A DNA stretch of 64,000 bases from Metallyticus violacea. Taxonomy: Eukaryota; Arthropoda; Insecta; Mantodea; Metallyticidae. Below the pieces are notes generated by a model that saw only the letters and a program-made list of their open reading frames with translations, searched no databases and was not told the origin of the DNA. The stretch covers positions 41,184,001-41,248,000 of the forward strand of contig CM060840.1 in NCBI GenBank assembly GCA_030762175.1, in the 5' to 3' direction. This document shows positions 1 to 11,945 of this stretch, one piece after another. Numbering within the stretch: position 1 is the first letter of the stretch; each line of letters begins with the position of its first letter. A program made the position numbers and the translations under genes.

Positions 1-71
1 TGTACCATAGTCTATAGAAGGCATTTATGTTTCTTTCTCCTCTAGAATTTTAATTTCTAGCAGTACTGTCA

Positions 72-325
72 TAAACCGCCACTGATAGCCAAGGCACGAA
101 CTGGGATTCGATTCCCACCAGAACCGCCCTCCCTCATGAGATTTTTCTAGGGTTTCTTCGGTCCTAATAATTTTGGGGGGACCTTAATTTTAGACTTGGA
201 ACGTTTCCTTCCTTAAAAAAAAAAATCCTTTCCCATTTATAATTGCATCTCATGTATCACTATTGTCCACCGTTTGTGATACTTCAACAGTAAAAATAGG
301 CGTTAAATATTAAAAAAAAAAAAAG
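72..325 (+). mobile_element. tRNA-derived SINE, family A, copy 1
   Basis: A SINE with a tRNA-like head and a family-specific body. A B-box-like stretch (gggattcgattccc) lies near 103-116. The body then runs through motifs shared with three other copies here (13.3, 23.9 and 30.1 kb): a CCTTCCT/CAGTCCT-like stretch, a TCCTTTCCCA stretch, 'catgtatcac', and a terminal 'ggcgttaaatatt' followed by a poly-A run. This copy is the most diverged of the four. Pol III transcription and LINE-driven retrotransposition are inferred from the SINE class. Confidence 0.75.
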
Positions 326-374
326 CCAAGTCTTGGCTTGAAAAAACAGGGTACATAAACAGGCTAGTATGAAA

Positions 375-406
<32 letters not shown>

Positions 407-2381
407 ACAATGTAATATATTGTCTGATTTATATACAGATTATAGAACATTTTATATTTCTTCCTTCACATCTATATATTTATATGCCCTTCACATTTAT
501 ACAACATGCTTGTTATTACAAATATTTGTCATTAGAACTTAATTGCTTGGGCAAATCTGGTTTAGAAAGTAAGCAACTGTTAAATCTGTACATTACTGTT
601 TTAGGCTATATTTCATTATCAAAATTGATTTCACTGTCTCTACTAAAAACATTTCTTACATTTCTGCACTGTGATTGCATTAATGCTGCTGTCGGAATTT
701 AGTCGTTTTTTAAAATCAAATTATGATCGATCGGTATCAATGTCATGAATAATCTCATATATTTAAATTAGTTTATTGTGATGTGAAAATAAAACGAAAG
801 GTTTTATTTCTTAATAAAGAGGAAATTAGAGGAATTAGTAAAAAAAAAAAATAATAAAACAAAACAAAACAAAAACACTCGGAAAAATAGCAGCCTAAAA
901 ATGTCCAGGAAAAAGATAATTTAATTTTTAATAACGTTATTAAATTAGTTGAAAATTCATGTTAGATCGTAATTAAATAACTCAGTTTAAATCGCTGAAA
1001 ATGCAGAACTCTTGTATGCTCTAAACTGCATTTTTTCTTGCAGTAATAGCTTGAAATTCGGTTTTTCTAGATTACAAGGAATAGTTCTTAAAAATTTGCG
1101 ATTATTTTCTGTGAAAGAAGTAAGAGAAAACTAACCTGCTTTCTTAAACATTATAAAATACCTGATGATGCTTATTGTTTACCCATATATTGTGAAACAT
1201 AGTTTTATCTTTCCCTTTTTTTGGTAAAACATCAATAAAACTTACTTTCTGTTATACAAGCTCTTGTCACTTCAATGCATAATTTCCATCGGTTTTTAGA
1301 AATAAATTAAGGAATACTAAATTTTATAAAACAGTACAATACTAATAAAAATAAAATGTTACACTCAGCACAGAACCATTAAAAAGCCGGTACCTTTGAT
1401 TACGTTGCACCCGATCGAGTAACAATAAGTATTTGTTTTCAAAAAAGTTTTATTCCATTCAAAATAAAGTTTATAAATCAAAGTAACTACATCAACAGCT
1501 AGTATTTTTACAAAATATTTGTTCGCATTTTTTTAGTGTTTTCAGCAAACGGCGAAGCCTCATGTGCTGCTACAGCGTAGTTATTAAAGGTTTTATTATA
1601 AAACTTTCAAGATATTTGAAAACGTGGTAGACTAGCACTTGCTGTAAGAGTACATGCTTTCTCTCCCATTTCAGTTCTCTTCAGGAGTGTTCAGCATTGC
1701 TATAATGCAGAATTATGGGGTTCTTTCCCACAAACTAATGATGGTTTTCTTTTTCTTCCAGTTTCTGATGCTTTTCTCAATTTTCAGAAGTGATAATTTC
1801 ACCGGGATTAGCAGTGAAACTAATTGCAAACCACCAGACAATCGACGCTTTCTTTCTTTGTTGCAATTTTGGTTTTGTGAACAGTCTTGCTCTTTCAACA
1901 TGATTAAGTCATTGTGTCAATCTTTTGTGTTTATAGTAGAATTCATTTTTCATTATAGTCTACAATACAATTAAAAAATTAACAAATTCTATACTCTGAT
2001 GTCAGTAAGGAGTGGACTTCACACGGATGAAATTTCTAATCCTCGCTTAAATTATTTGGAATCCATTTATCAAGGTTTTACGTTTTGTATTTCCTTCAAG
2101 TGAACATAAATTATTAATGGATGTTTCTTAAGAAGCTCTTGAGTAATATGAGGAGTATTTGCTGTAACGATTTTCCTCAGTTGATCATCTTCGCCAAGAA
2201 CATCCTTAACACTTCTCATCTTCTACAGATCGTCTGTATAAAACATGTTTGCACTAGCAGTATGCGTTCAAAGTGTTTCCTTTTACCCTTTCTTCCAAAA
2301 TATTTCAATAGGTTTCATAGCACTGGATGCGACTTGAGCAAACTCCTGCCACCAAATATAATTACAACAAAAGTTCATATA
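326..2381. other. AT-rich stretch without recognised genes
   Basis: It holds a (TA)n microsatellite at about 379-406 and A-rich runs near 841-875. Short open frames occur on both strands (for example 484-702 and 1654-1974), but they show no family motif and have the composition of random AT-rich DNA. I see no gene. Confidence 0.5.
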
Positions 2382-2888
2382 ATTGGATTGGATTGGTACG
2401 AGAGGAGGACATTTCGATACTTCAGCCTGCACAAGGGCTGGCTGTTTGTGTCTATGCCCCCAGAAGGGGCATCGCCGGGAAAAAGAAATCTGGAGGTCAG
2501 GAGGTCAGGATGTAGACCGGGATCCCTAACAGAGAGATCACTCCGACAAACATCCTTGCCTCCCTACAAGGGGCTCGAACCCCTTAGAACAGCCACTTCC
2601 ATACCAGGCGTTGGAGCATACCAGCCACTGCCATATCGCATAAAACATCAGCCTGTCTCTCTCCTCATACCTTTAACAGAACCAACGAACGGAAGGATGA
2701 AATGGGAGAGCTGAAAATGCGTAGAAAAAAAATCTCTATTCCGGCATTCCCAGGGGTAATCGCGGGGGAAAAATTAAAAAAAAAAAAATAAATAAAATAA
2801 AAAAAACCAAAGATGAGGATGGCTGGCCCTAAAGGATTTGAGCCCGGAACCTCCCAAGTGCAACTCCCAAGCGTTATCGCTTATTTCC
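2382..2888 (-). mobile_element. SINE family B, near full length, reverse strand
   Basis: Read on the minus strand, this begins with a tRNA-like head near 2888 with a B-box-like 'ggttccgggctcaaatcc'. It continues through a T-rich region to 'ctctcccatttcat' and 'ttggttctgtta', and ends near 2382 in a repeated 'ccaat' tail. The central motif is shared with copies at 56.1, 63.3 and 63.8 kb. A run of A/T around 2770-2805 interrupts it. The open frame at 2121-2714 on the other strand is incidental to this element. Confidence 0.75.
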
Positions 2889-5019
2889 TCTTGGTAATTT
2901 CATACAATGGAAGCAAAGAGTGAGTGAAACGAAACCTTTGAAACAAAGTATGTCACACTTTCAAAGAAGTTATATAATATTTAAAACAAGTGACGATGGC
3001 GAAGGTATACACCAATGATATTTCGAAATGGACAATGTGACCTTTAGTGGTTTTGCATGCTGAGAGCTCTGCACAGAATGTGTCGTGAGTTAGGAATGCT
3101 ACTGAAATAGACTTTAATGCCCAATATCTAATGTAGATTTCTATAAAGATTACTTATTGTTATGCTAGCGGTAAAGTGACAGTGAAAATGGTAAGCTACA
3201 TTGTACTTAGCACAGTAATTACTATCATTTTATTTTTATTAGTGAATCTGCCAGGGGAAAAAGTCACTATAATTAACTCTTTTTAATTGTTACACAAACT
3301 TTTATTTTGCATCTTATTCACTTTGGTATACTTCGTTAATCTTTATGACTTAATTTTTATGAGTTTGGGACACTATTATTATAATCTGTCAACTTAGAGA
3401 CACAAACAAAAAGATTTTTCAAATCAAATATCAAATTTTCAAAATAACACCTCCTCAAAATCATGCAAAACACGATAGCATTTTTCTATCAACACGATTA
3501 TGCTATTGGCATGTTACTCTGATTGTATGTTCTTACACTTCCAATGTTCTACAAATATTACAGCCTTAGGAGAGTAGTATATGTTACTACAGATAACTCT
3601 TATATCGTTATTAGTCAATGTAACTCGTTAGGTGCAAGTTACAACAACTTTTTGAGAATAAGTGTTTCATTAACCTTAGGAAGTGGGTATTAGTGAAACT
3701 ACGAACAGGAGATAAGATAATATGAAGAACATTTTTAATATAACATTTCTAGGTAGGTAATTTATATTACCCGCGAAACACGTTAAACGTTCGCCATTCC
3801 AACATTCATGTTGCATGTTGCTCACCCTGATTCTCTTATCTGTGGGAGGAGCTAGCGTCTATAAAAGAGACGCACGTAGAAGGCTTGGGCGGTGGCTTAG
3901 TGGTGCCTTCAGGTTAAAAATGTAAATTTTAACTTCTTGTTGAATTACAGAACATATACTATTATTTGAGTTCATTAACTTCCATTCTACTTTTAGAATC
4001 TAATGACAGCACTTGTTTGTTTTTGTGTTATGTAGTTTTTTATGAGGTTATTAATGAAATGTTTATCACAAAATAATCCGTAAACTTTAACGGGATGGTT
4101 GGTTTTTGTCGTTAACTAGAAGAGAATAAATTTTAAAATGCCAGTGATTTTCAATTTTTGTTGATTGTAACATCAGTACAACAATGTTATAAGAAACATT
4201 TAATTTGCCAATAAATTCACTGGCGCAAAATGTACAATTTTATTTGCACATAATAAAATAAAGACAACCTATATCATTACAAAATACAATATTTATAACA
4301 AATAACCCACTGTATTCTTAAAGAAAAAAAATATAAAAAGCTTAGAGCTATCTTCAGTCAATTAACCATAGATAAATAAAAATAATAAAATATAAAAAAC
4401 AGTGATTTTTATTACAAACAGAAATACATGCATTTGTTCGGCATTACGAAATTGTTTACTTAATTTCTTGCTCGGTTGCCTCTCCAAATCTTTCCAAACG
4501 TTTCGCTATACCAGACTACAGGCTATTGTTGTTACTGCCTTCTAAATGGATAGCATTTGAAGCAGGAAATAAATGAGAATCAGTGGAGAAAATTCAAGGG
4601 AATAACAATGCGACTCTTCTAACGATTTATTATGGCGATTTATGAACGAGTTGTCATAGAAATATCCTCCTTTACTACGTATACAAGTATTATCTCAAAA
4701 CTTTAATAAATTTTTAAATGTTTAAATTGTTTAGTTATAATAATATTAAAATTCACTCGTATTACTGAATTAGCAATAAAGTTAAAGCTTAATTATTCGA
4801 TGGAAAGAGATAAATTACAAATATTTTTAAAAGCAACAAAACGAACATTGACATATAAGAAAAGAAAATATTATATAAAGCTCAATAATTAAATAAGGAC
4901 AAAACAATGTATATGTTAAAATATAAGCAATAAATAAAACAAATTTCAAACAATAAGATGAAAAGTTTATATCATTTCAAGCAAAACTCTTTTGAAAGTT
5001 TATATACAAATCTCGCAAA
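2889..5019. other. AT-rich stretch; possible short SINE head near 3885-3915
   Basis: Mostly unremarkable AT-rich DNA. A short GC-richer segment near 3885-3915 reads 'gggcggtggcttagtggt', which resembles a tRNA A-box region and may be a truncated SINE head, but no B box follows. No coding frame is supported. Confidence 0.4.
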
Positions 5020-5290
5020 TAGGGCTATTTGAAGTTCCATTCAAACTCTCCTTGAAACCTTACACTTTTCTCAGTAGATATAGCTTCTACTTTTCAAAAT
5101 AGTTTGCAATGTTCTCTTACAGCTCATCATCAGTTATTTGGATGCTTAATGAAATCTCCCATTCAACGATAGAAAGTGAAAAATTGCAAGGAATTAAATC
5201 TGGCCTGCATAATGTGTGCTGATTGCTATCAATGTTAAAGGTACCTCAAAGTCGTGCAATTTACGAGGCATTCAAAATGGCTGGGTGACC
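5020..5290 (-). mobile_element. possible mariner-like C-terminal scrap (minus strand)
   Basis: On the minus strand one frame reads PDLIPCNFSLS, resembling the SPDLAPCDFFLF motif that precedes the third catalytic Asp of mariner transposases. A Lys/Glu-rich stretch consistent with the C-terminal helix follows. There are several stops and no terminal repeats were found. The call rests on one degenerate motif and is tentative. Confidence 0.3.
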
Positions 5291-5765
5291 AGACGAATGT
5301 TGCCAAATTCAAAAATTTAAGTCTGTGAAGTTAGGTGAAACTTGTTAGAACCTGCAGTGTATAATAGAAGTTAGCCCTCTTCGGTCAAAAAGTCGGCAAT
5401 ATGTTGTTGCACGCGGATCATGCAGCAAGTGCGATTCTCCTGTTAACATTGCGGTCTTTTGAATTAGATGACATTATTTTGAGTTTCCGTAAGCTTTTAG
5501 TTAAAACTAAATGACTCCTCTAATAAATGTATCATATGGTCAGATAATATAATAGTAAATGTATTATAGCAATTTTTAAAATAATACTAATAAGTAAATT
5601 AACCATTAATTCTTTAACAAATGAAGCCCTCTTTTCTCCCTGATTATGAAAGTACGGTACCCTTAGAATGGCTGCAACGTTTTCCACTTAAAAGAAAACA
5701 ATTTAATACAGTGATTAAACTCAATACAATGATTTCTTCTACTTTCATCCACAAACATGGTGTTA

Positions 5766-6196
5766 CAGGGTGTTCAAAACTTATATTGCCACATTTGGAG
5801 ACCAAATAAATATTTTTGTTAAATTAATTTGGTTGGAAAAAAATAATTTACAGTAATTGAATACGCCCTTGTTCTTATTAAAGTGTCCAAGTGAAGGCAA
5901 TCTTTCTGTTGAAAGAGACTACCATTAACCCATCATACTGACACAAGAGAGAAGGTCATGTAGAGTCAAAACTGTGTGTCTGCCGGTTTGTTGCGGCAGC
6001 TGTAACAATTCTTGCAACGAGAACCATCGCACACCTCTTGACTTTGGATTCTGATCATGTAACATCATAATTAATTACGTCAAAGCGCCATATCGGTTTA
6101 TAATGAGAAGGTTGATTTTCCTTATGTAATTATTTTATACACGAAGTGTATTTTGGTCTCTGAAGTTAATACATATTTCAATTTTTGAACACTCTG
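5766..6196. mobile_element. mariner-type MITE with terminal inverted repeats
   Basis: The left end reads TA|cagggtgttcaaaac and the right end, reverse complemented, TA|cagagtgttcaaaaat. Similarity extends about 45 bp inward and includes a shared 'gagaccaaata' block. TA duplications flank both sides (5764-5765 and 6197-6198), as expected of Tc1/mariner elements. The interior of about 340 bp has no transposase frame, so this is a non-autonomous deletion derivative that would rely on a transposase from elsewhere. Confidence 0.8.
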
Positions 6197-8414
6197 TATA
6201 AAGAAAAAACGATTGAAGGATTTGAAGTTAAAAAAAATGATAATCAAGAAAAGGTGCATGCTTGTAAGATGAACTTGTTATTCTCGCTATCTTCAAGGAA
6301 AAGTGGTATGAAAGAAGGATATAAAGATTGTTTTGATGGCAAATGTTTGTACTTTGCTGTACTTTTAGAAGCTGTTAGAACAATTGGCGATATGAAGAGA
6401 ATTACTTTTCTGTATTTCTTATGTTATTTTTATTATTTTTAATCGAAAATGAGTAATGGGTGGTAATATAACACTTTAGAGTTGTAAGATGTACCTCTAG
6501 GGTTTCACTATACAAAAATATCTATCCATATAACAGAGATTTACAATTTACCCTTACAAGGAAAAGAGCGCTGTTTGCCAGCTGCGGAAAGAATAAAAAT
6601 TATGACTGTCGTTCCCATATGTTTTCTAGCCTGTTTGTTTTATTATTATCGGTCTCTTACGCGGGTTTGTTTAGTGGGTGCTTTTTATAGACTATAATTA
6701 CTTCAGTGAGATTTTTGTGTGTTTCAGTTAGTACCATGAAAAATGTAGAAAGTGAAGTCGTAGTCATCTTTCAAACTTTTCATGAGTCCTGACCGTACTA
6801 CAAGCGTAAGTGTCTGTTAAAAAAGATCTCAGATTGCTTGAAGAAGTTTGCGTCCTAATTAGCAACAACGAGCTGAAATTTTTATTCGGGGCGATGGCTG
6901 TAAACAAGATAAAACTAAAGATCATATAACGGACATTTTCCACGGTGAAAAAAAGGAGGGAGGGAAAACATATCATATCAACATTCATGTTAATATTTTT
7001 TTGTTTTTACTGTTTATTTTATTTAATATTCAGCTTTTTTATCTTTTAGTTTATGTTAGTATTTAATATATTAACTCAAGAACATATTTATATTGTCTGT
7101 ATTTACGACATATAAGAATAAGTACACAGCCCTACTGAAAGAGCTACTCTTACATAGTTGTTTCACTCGTTTGTCTATAAAGATGAGAGAAAATTTGTTA
7201 AATTGGACACTTAATCACTTTAAAATTCTAGAATTCTACTGCATTATCACAGTTACCAAAAGATGTAAACCGCTTTCACTTGTTTTTGAACTGGTTCCTC
7301 CATGCGGAAGAAGTGATATCAATAGTTCTGCCTGTTTGCAAATGTCTCGAACGTTCATTTCCTAACGTTATTCATGCTTCATTTAGATAAGGGGTCTTGT
7401 CATCCTGTCATATTAAAGCAGAAGACACTTTTTACACAAATTTTACTTCCGTCTAGCATGGGTTGGTTTTACTTAAAGGACGATTTACTCGATAGACTTA
7501 ATAGACTTAATGGTAAGTCTACAAATACCTTATAGCAATTCAAAGATTGTACATGCCACAATATAACTTATTATCCCAGTAAATGCTGCAATTCTTTCAC
7601 AAAGTGATCCTTTAGGTAAAAAGAGTTTAAACTTTTAACCTCTCTTTCAATATACTTACATATTTTGGGAATTATGTACGATGAGAAACAAACCCCCCCC
7701 CCACTCTGTCCGGGATTTGACCCTTCACAGGAAACACTGATTTCAGAATTTAAGAGGATAAGTGCAAAACGTACTTGAACTGTAAAACGAATTCTATGTA
7801 ACAATACTATTGTCGGTTCATCCAACACCAGATGATAGACGTGGCGGAGGGACTTCAAAGACCGATATGTAATCGCTCACCTAGCGTAGCTACACGGCTG
7901 GCCGGCGGGGTAAAACAACTGTCGCTCGTAAAAGCACTAGAGCGCCAGCCTACTAAATTTTAATGCACTTAAAATGCCATCCATTTTACGCAAGGGCATG
8001 TTCGAAGTTTGCGTTAATTTTTCACTTCTTGCATCTGCCTGTATTTCTTAATTCTCTTTGAAAAACTAAAAGCGATCTCTGATGAAGATACTCTTTATTT
8101 CGTCTAAAGTGTGTAGATACTAATAATTTATGAATGGCCTTACGATAATCACCTGCGAATTTCTTAAAAGAATCTCCTGATAGCCCGAGCGGACTTGGAA
8201 CAGATATACGAATCATATTATGGAATAGAACAATTAATCCAAGTATTTGCCATGTAGTACTCTTAGCAAACGTTACTCCAGAATTAGCAAAGTGTTTATT
8301 CTTTCACACTTTAAAGTTTAATGGCAGGGTCATAAGACTCAAAGCCAACGTAGCACTAAAAAAAAAATGAATAATTAAAACACTTTAACAAAAATTAATG
8401 CATAAAACATCACC
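6197..8414. other. no recognised gene
   Basis: Short open frames at 6185-6442, 7093-7365 and 7571-7858 (minus) show no recognisable motif. Two somewhat GC-richer islets (about 6560-6620 and 7860-7960) and a C9-10 run near 7690 are visible. I can assign no function. Confidence 0.45.
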
Positions 8415-8505
8415 AAATTTAAAGGACAAAATAAGTAAAAATGGGCTTGAAAACTCTTGGGGAGCGGGATTATCCCACGATTTACTTATTTTGTCCTTTA
8501 AATTT
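8415..8505. repeat. perfect 25-bp inverted repeat with 41-nt spacer
   Basis: Positions 8415-8439 are the exact reverse complement of 8481-8505. The spacer 8440-8480 adds a possible short inner pairing (TGGG against CCCA). RNA from either strand would fold into a long hairpin. No TA or other target-site duplication is evident at the ends, so this is not clearly a transposon. It could be a recent inverted duplication, a foldback remnant or a hairpin-RNA source. Confidence 0.85.
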
Positions 8506-9340
8506 CTCATCCCTTTAATACTTGGTAGACCAGATATGACTTTCCCACGAATAAATAATATGAGATTCTGATTACTTACTACCCCGCCCGCACGCTCCGA
8601 CACGTTTAGCCTTGAATGATGGCTCATCCCTGCCACCGCATCGATCATCATATTTGGATGACTCATTATCATTGAACCATCTTAAATTGTATAGATCACA
8701 ATAGGAGCTTGTACGGAAAATTAATTTTAAAATGCAGGTTTATGTAGCTTTGTATATTTTATACTGATAAATAGTAACTAAAGGCAATGTTTCACCTTTT
8801 TCAACGAATAAACAAAACATTGTTCACGTGAAAAGTATCCCTGGATAAACATGAAAATGTACATTTTGCCGATATTATGTTGCCAGTTAAATAATATATG
8901 ATTCCGGTGTAGGAACCAATGGGTATGTATTTGTTTAGCGGAGGAGAAACTTGGTCTTTCCTCGTGGGACAAGCGGAGGCTTGCAGGAGATTCTCGAAAA
9001 GCGATCCATTTTTATTACCCTATGAACGATCATACAGAGAAACGGAGCAGGAGGATTCCCGGCCTGAGGGGCAAGACAAGTGAGTCGCAGGAGGCGATAA
9101 GGATGATTAATGAGAAAAGCGCTTGGGATTTCGTCTCCATTCCACTGCAATGGCGCATACAACTCAGCTTAAAGATCTCTAATGTTGAACTGGGGCATGT
9201 CGGCTTGAAACAATTTGCGTTCAAGGTAATTTCCCCTGATAGTTTAATACGACTCCCGGAACAGTAACTAGAGGTTTTGCCTAAGGAAAACGTAAAGCTC
9301 TTTTAGTTCGAATTTGGTAAGTTTCTACAGTGCCTTCGAT
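8506..9340. other. GC-richer block, function unknown
   Basis: The stretch about 8935-9260 is visibly richer in G+C than its surroundings and has overlapping open frames on both strands (9022-9267 plus, 8935-9162 and 9030-9224 minus). None has a recognisable domain. It may be a conserved non-coding element or an unrecognised repeat or exon; nothing here decides between these. Confidence 0.35.
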
Positions 9341-9344
9341 GTAC

Positions 9345-9900
9345 CAACTACTACTAAAGAAAAACATCTCTTCCCCAAAACCCCTTTCTTCTTTACCTGT
9401 CTCTTCATTTTGGTTTTGGCTTTTGTTATCTTTCTCGTTTTCTTAAACCTTTCGCTCTTTTCATGAAGTCCCTTTTTATTTCCCTCTTTCTTTCCTTTCT
9501 TTAATCCTAATTTTTGAGTTCTTTTCTTTCTTGGTCCTGCTCTTTTAACTCAGTTTGCTAGTAATTCTTTTCTTTTCATCGATTCTGCTTTACTTGGCTT
9601 CGTCAAAAAGTAGTTCCCCCCCCCCTTAGTTGTTGTTCCTCCTTTTCGTTGTGTCTATGTGCTTTCTTTCTTTACCTTTCATCCTGTGTCATTCTTATTT
9701 TTCTTCCACTTCTTCTAGTTGTTTCTCGACCCTTATTATTTAATCATACCTTTCTGCTGCAATACGTTTGAATTCCTCTATTCTCTCCTTTTCCCTTTTC
9801 CTTTCTGCATTCTTTTGTCTGCCTTCCGTCATTTTCTCTGCTCTTTTTAATTTGATTTTCTTTATCATTCTCACTTTTCCTTTCTCATTACATAATTTTA
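9345..9900. repeat. long pyrimidine-rich tract
   Basis: About 550 bp in which the plus strand is strongly biased to C and T, with repeated ctttc, ttctt and cctttt words but no fixed period. It also contains a short poly-C run at about 9617-9626. It is low-complexity sequence and holds no gene. Confidence 0.7.
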
Positions 9901-11870
9901 CAGAATACATAGGACATATATCAATTTATCTTGTGTAAAAATTGCTAGGAGCAGTGTGGTGAGCATGCCATTAAACCTAAAAAATGTTTTTAAAAAAGGA
10001 GTAGGGGAAAAGAGCAAACATAGGTAAACCTATTTAAGGTAATTTTTTCCAGCTCGTGGAGCACATTTTAACAGAGTTGATATGTAATCTCCTTTATATC
10101 TAAATGCAGAAAGTTTCTCCGACAGAAACAAAGAGGGGTAGTGAAAGAGACACAAAGAGGAATGAAGTTTAAAGCCATGAAGCCAGTAGTACTTTTTTAT
10201 GTACGCGAATTTTTGCATGTTGTGCACGGTTTCCTGCATATACTCGCAAACTAACAAAAAATCTGGGATTTGCGTCGGCTCAGGTTATGTGGAGCAGAAA
10301 ATTGCGCCCCTGCAGTCTGCTGGTGTCACATAGACACTTGCATTGTGAACGGCCAGCTGGCAGGTTTGGTGTCCCCTCTGTCAATAGCACTCATTGCCAG
10401 TACTTCAACTACCTTCTAAACTGCAGAAACACATGAAGGGGCAAGTACAATTATGGAGGACGTTCCTCCTGTCTCGCCTAAGTGTGGCTTGTGGCTTTAT
10501 GAGAATATCACTATTCCAGAAATATTTTGAAAACGTCTTTAATTAAATTTTATATTAAAATATAGCTATGTATGTGTGAAGAATTGAGCTATTTTGAAAA
10601 ATAAAGCGAAGAAAACTTAGAAAACAAAATTTACTTTTGTATCATACTTTAATGTTTACTTATATAAACAACTACAGCATTTACGACATGATAGGCATTT
10701 TTCAACATTATTAAAGAATAACTAAATACAAAGCTTATAGGTGTATAAAGTCCACTGTTGAAAGTTTATTTTGTACTATTGTTATTCTTCTAAGCAAGCA
10801 AACAAATCAGTTTGTCTGTTTTATCTTTTTGCGACTTACAACCCCCTAAATGTTTAACAAATAACCTAGTTTATTGAGCTTACTTTTTATTTATATTAAC
10901 CAGGTGTTTATTACAACAGCCTTATGGTCGTTTCATTCATATGTGGAAGCTTTGTTTTAAATATTTTTACTTATACCTGCATCTAAATAATGGTTTATTT
11001 ACTATAACATTTTTATCCCGAAAGTGGTGTAGTCTTCAATAACATTAAGAAAGGATACATGAAAAACCTGAAGGATGGATCAAAAACTCACACTTGAAAA
11101 ATACATGCAAATATAGTTAATATTCAGAAAATAGTTGAACATTGCAGAATATTATAATCATTTCAGAGATTGTATAGGGGTCTTAGACAAACAATCTAAG
11201 GCAGGAAATATATGGTGCACGAAGAAAAACAAGTAACTTATATGGTGATAAAGAAGTTTGTATTCGGTTCTTCGCAAATGAGGAAATTCCGATTTTCTAT
11301 AGCTTATCGTCAGCGTTTTTTAATATTAGAGCTGTAAAAATTTATAAAATGTTGAAATTATCATATGACAGTATGGCACGGAACAACGGTTAACTAATTT
11401 ATCGTATTATATAACTTAGTATTGACAAAGCTGTCCACTGGAATGTGTGGCGACAAACTTGTGATTTGAAATATCGTAGATTCCATTCCTGCAGAGTAAT
11501 AATTTATTTAACAAGAAATATGTTGATACATAAAATGTAAAAACAAAACAAGAAAGGAAAAAAAGAAAAGTAAAAATCAATAAATAATCAAAATACTCGC
11601 ACTTGCTAACAATGATCCGCTTTTACTTGACGCCAATATGATAACCGACTGCGCCTTGCATGCTGCACAATGCTTCTGTTTCGTTATTTTGTGTAGCACT
11701 TCGAATGGAAGCATCATTTGCTAGAAGCATGCTGGTTCTTTAAGAATCCATTGCCGAAACTTTGAAATATGAATAGGCAGGCCATATATTCTCACATTTC
11801 CTCCTTTGACTTCGGCAGGAGTTTTTAATAATAAAAAAATAAATAATAAAATAATGATATAAAAAGAAAG
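9901..11870. other. AT-rich stretch without recognised genes
   Basis: There is a GC-richer segment at about 10260-10500 with no open frame of note. The rest is AT-rich with only short, motif-free frames. Confidence 0.45.
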
Positions 11871-11945
11871 GTTGACCGTGGGGACGCGAACTCACTACCC
11901 TCCCTATATTAGCATGACATTCCATCCTTCTGAGCTAACAAGCTG
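11871..11945 (-). pseudogene. tRNA-Ile(AAT)-like pseudogene or SINE head
   Basis: On the minus strand the sequence contains TGTTAGCTCAG (A-box/D-arm), GTCATGCTAATA (anticodon region, AAT) and a B box GTGAGTTCGCGTCCCC, in the order and spacing of eukaryotic tRNA-Ile. A T-rich stretch (ctttctttttat) follows, as a pol III terminator would. The acceptor stem and the anticodon stem do not pair well, so a functional tRNA is unlikely. It is either a decayed tRNA gene or the tRNA-derived head of a SINE. Confidence 0.55.

Noticed and set aside
2121..2714. 197-codon open frame on the plus strand
   Set aside because: Its second half is the antisense of the SINE B copy and the first half has no motif.
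11871..11945. Functional tRNA-Ile gene
   Set aside because: Acceptor and anticodon stems do not pair.
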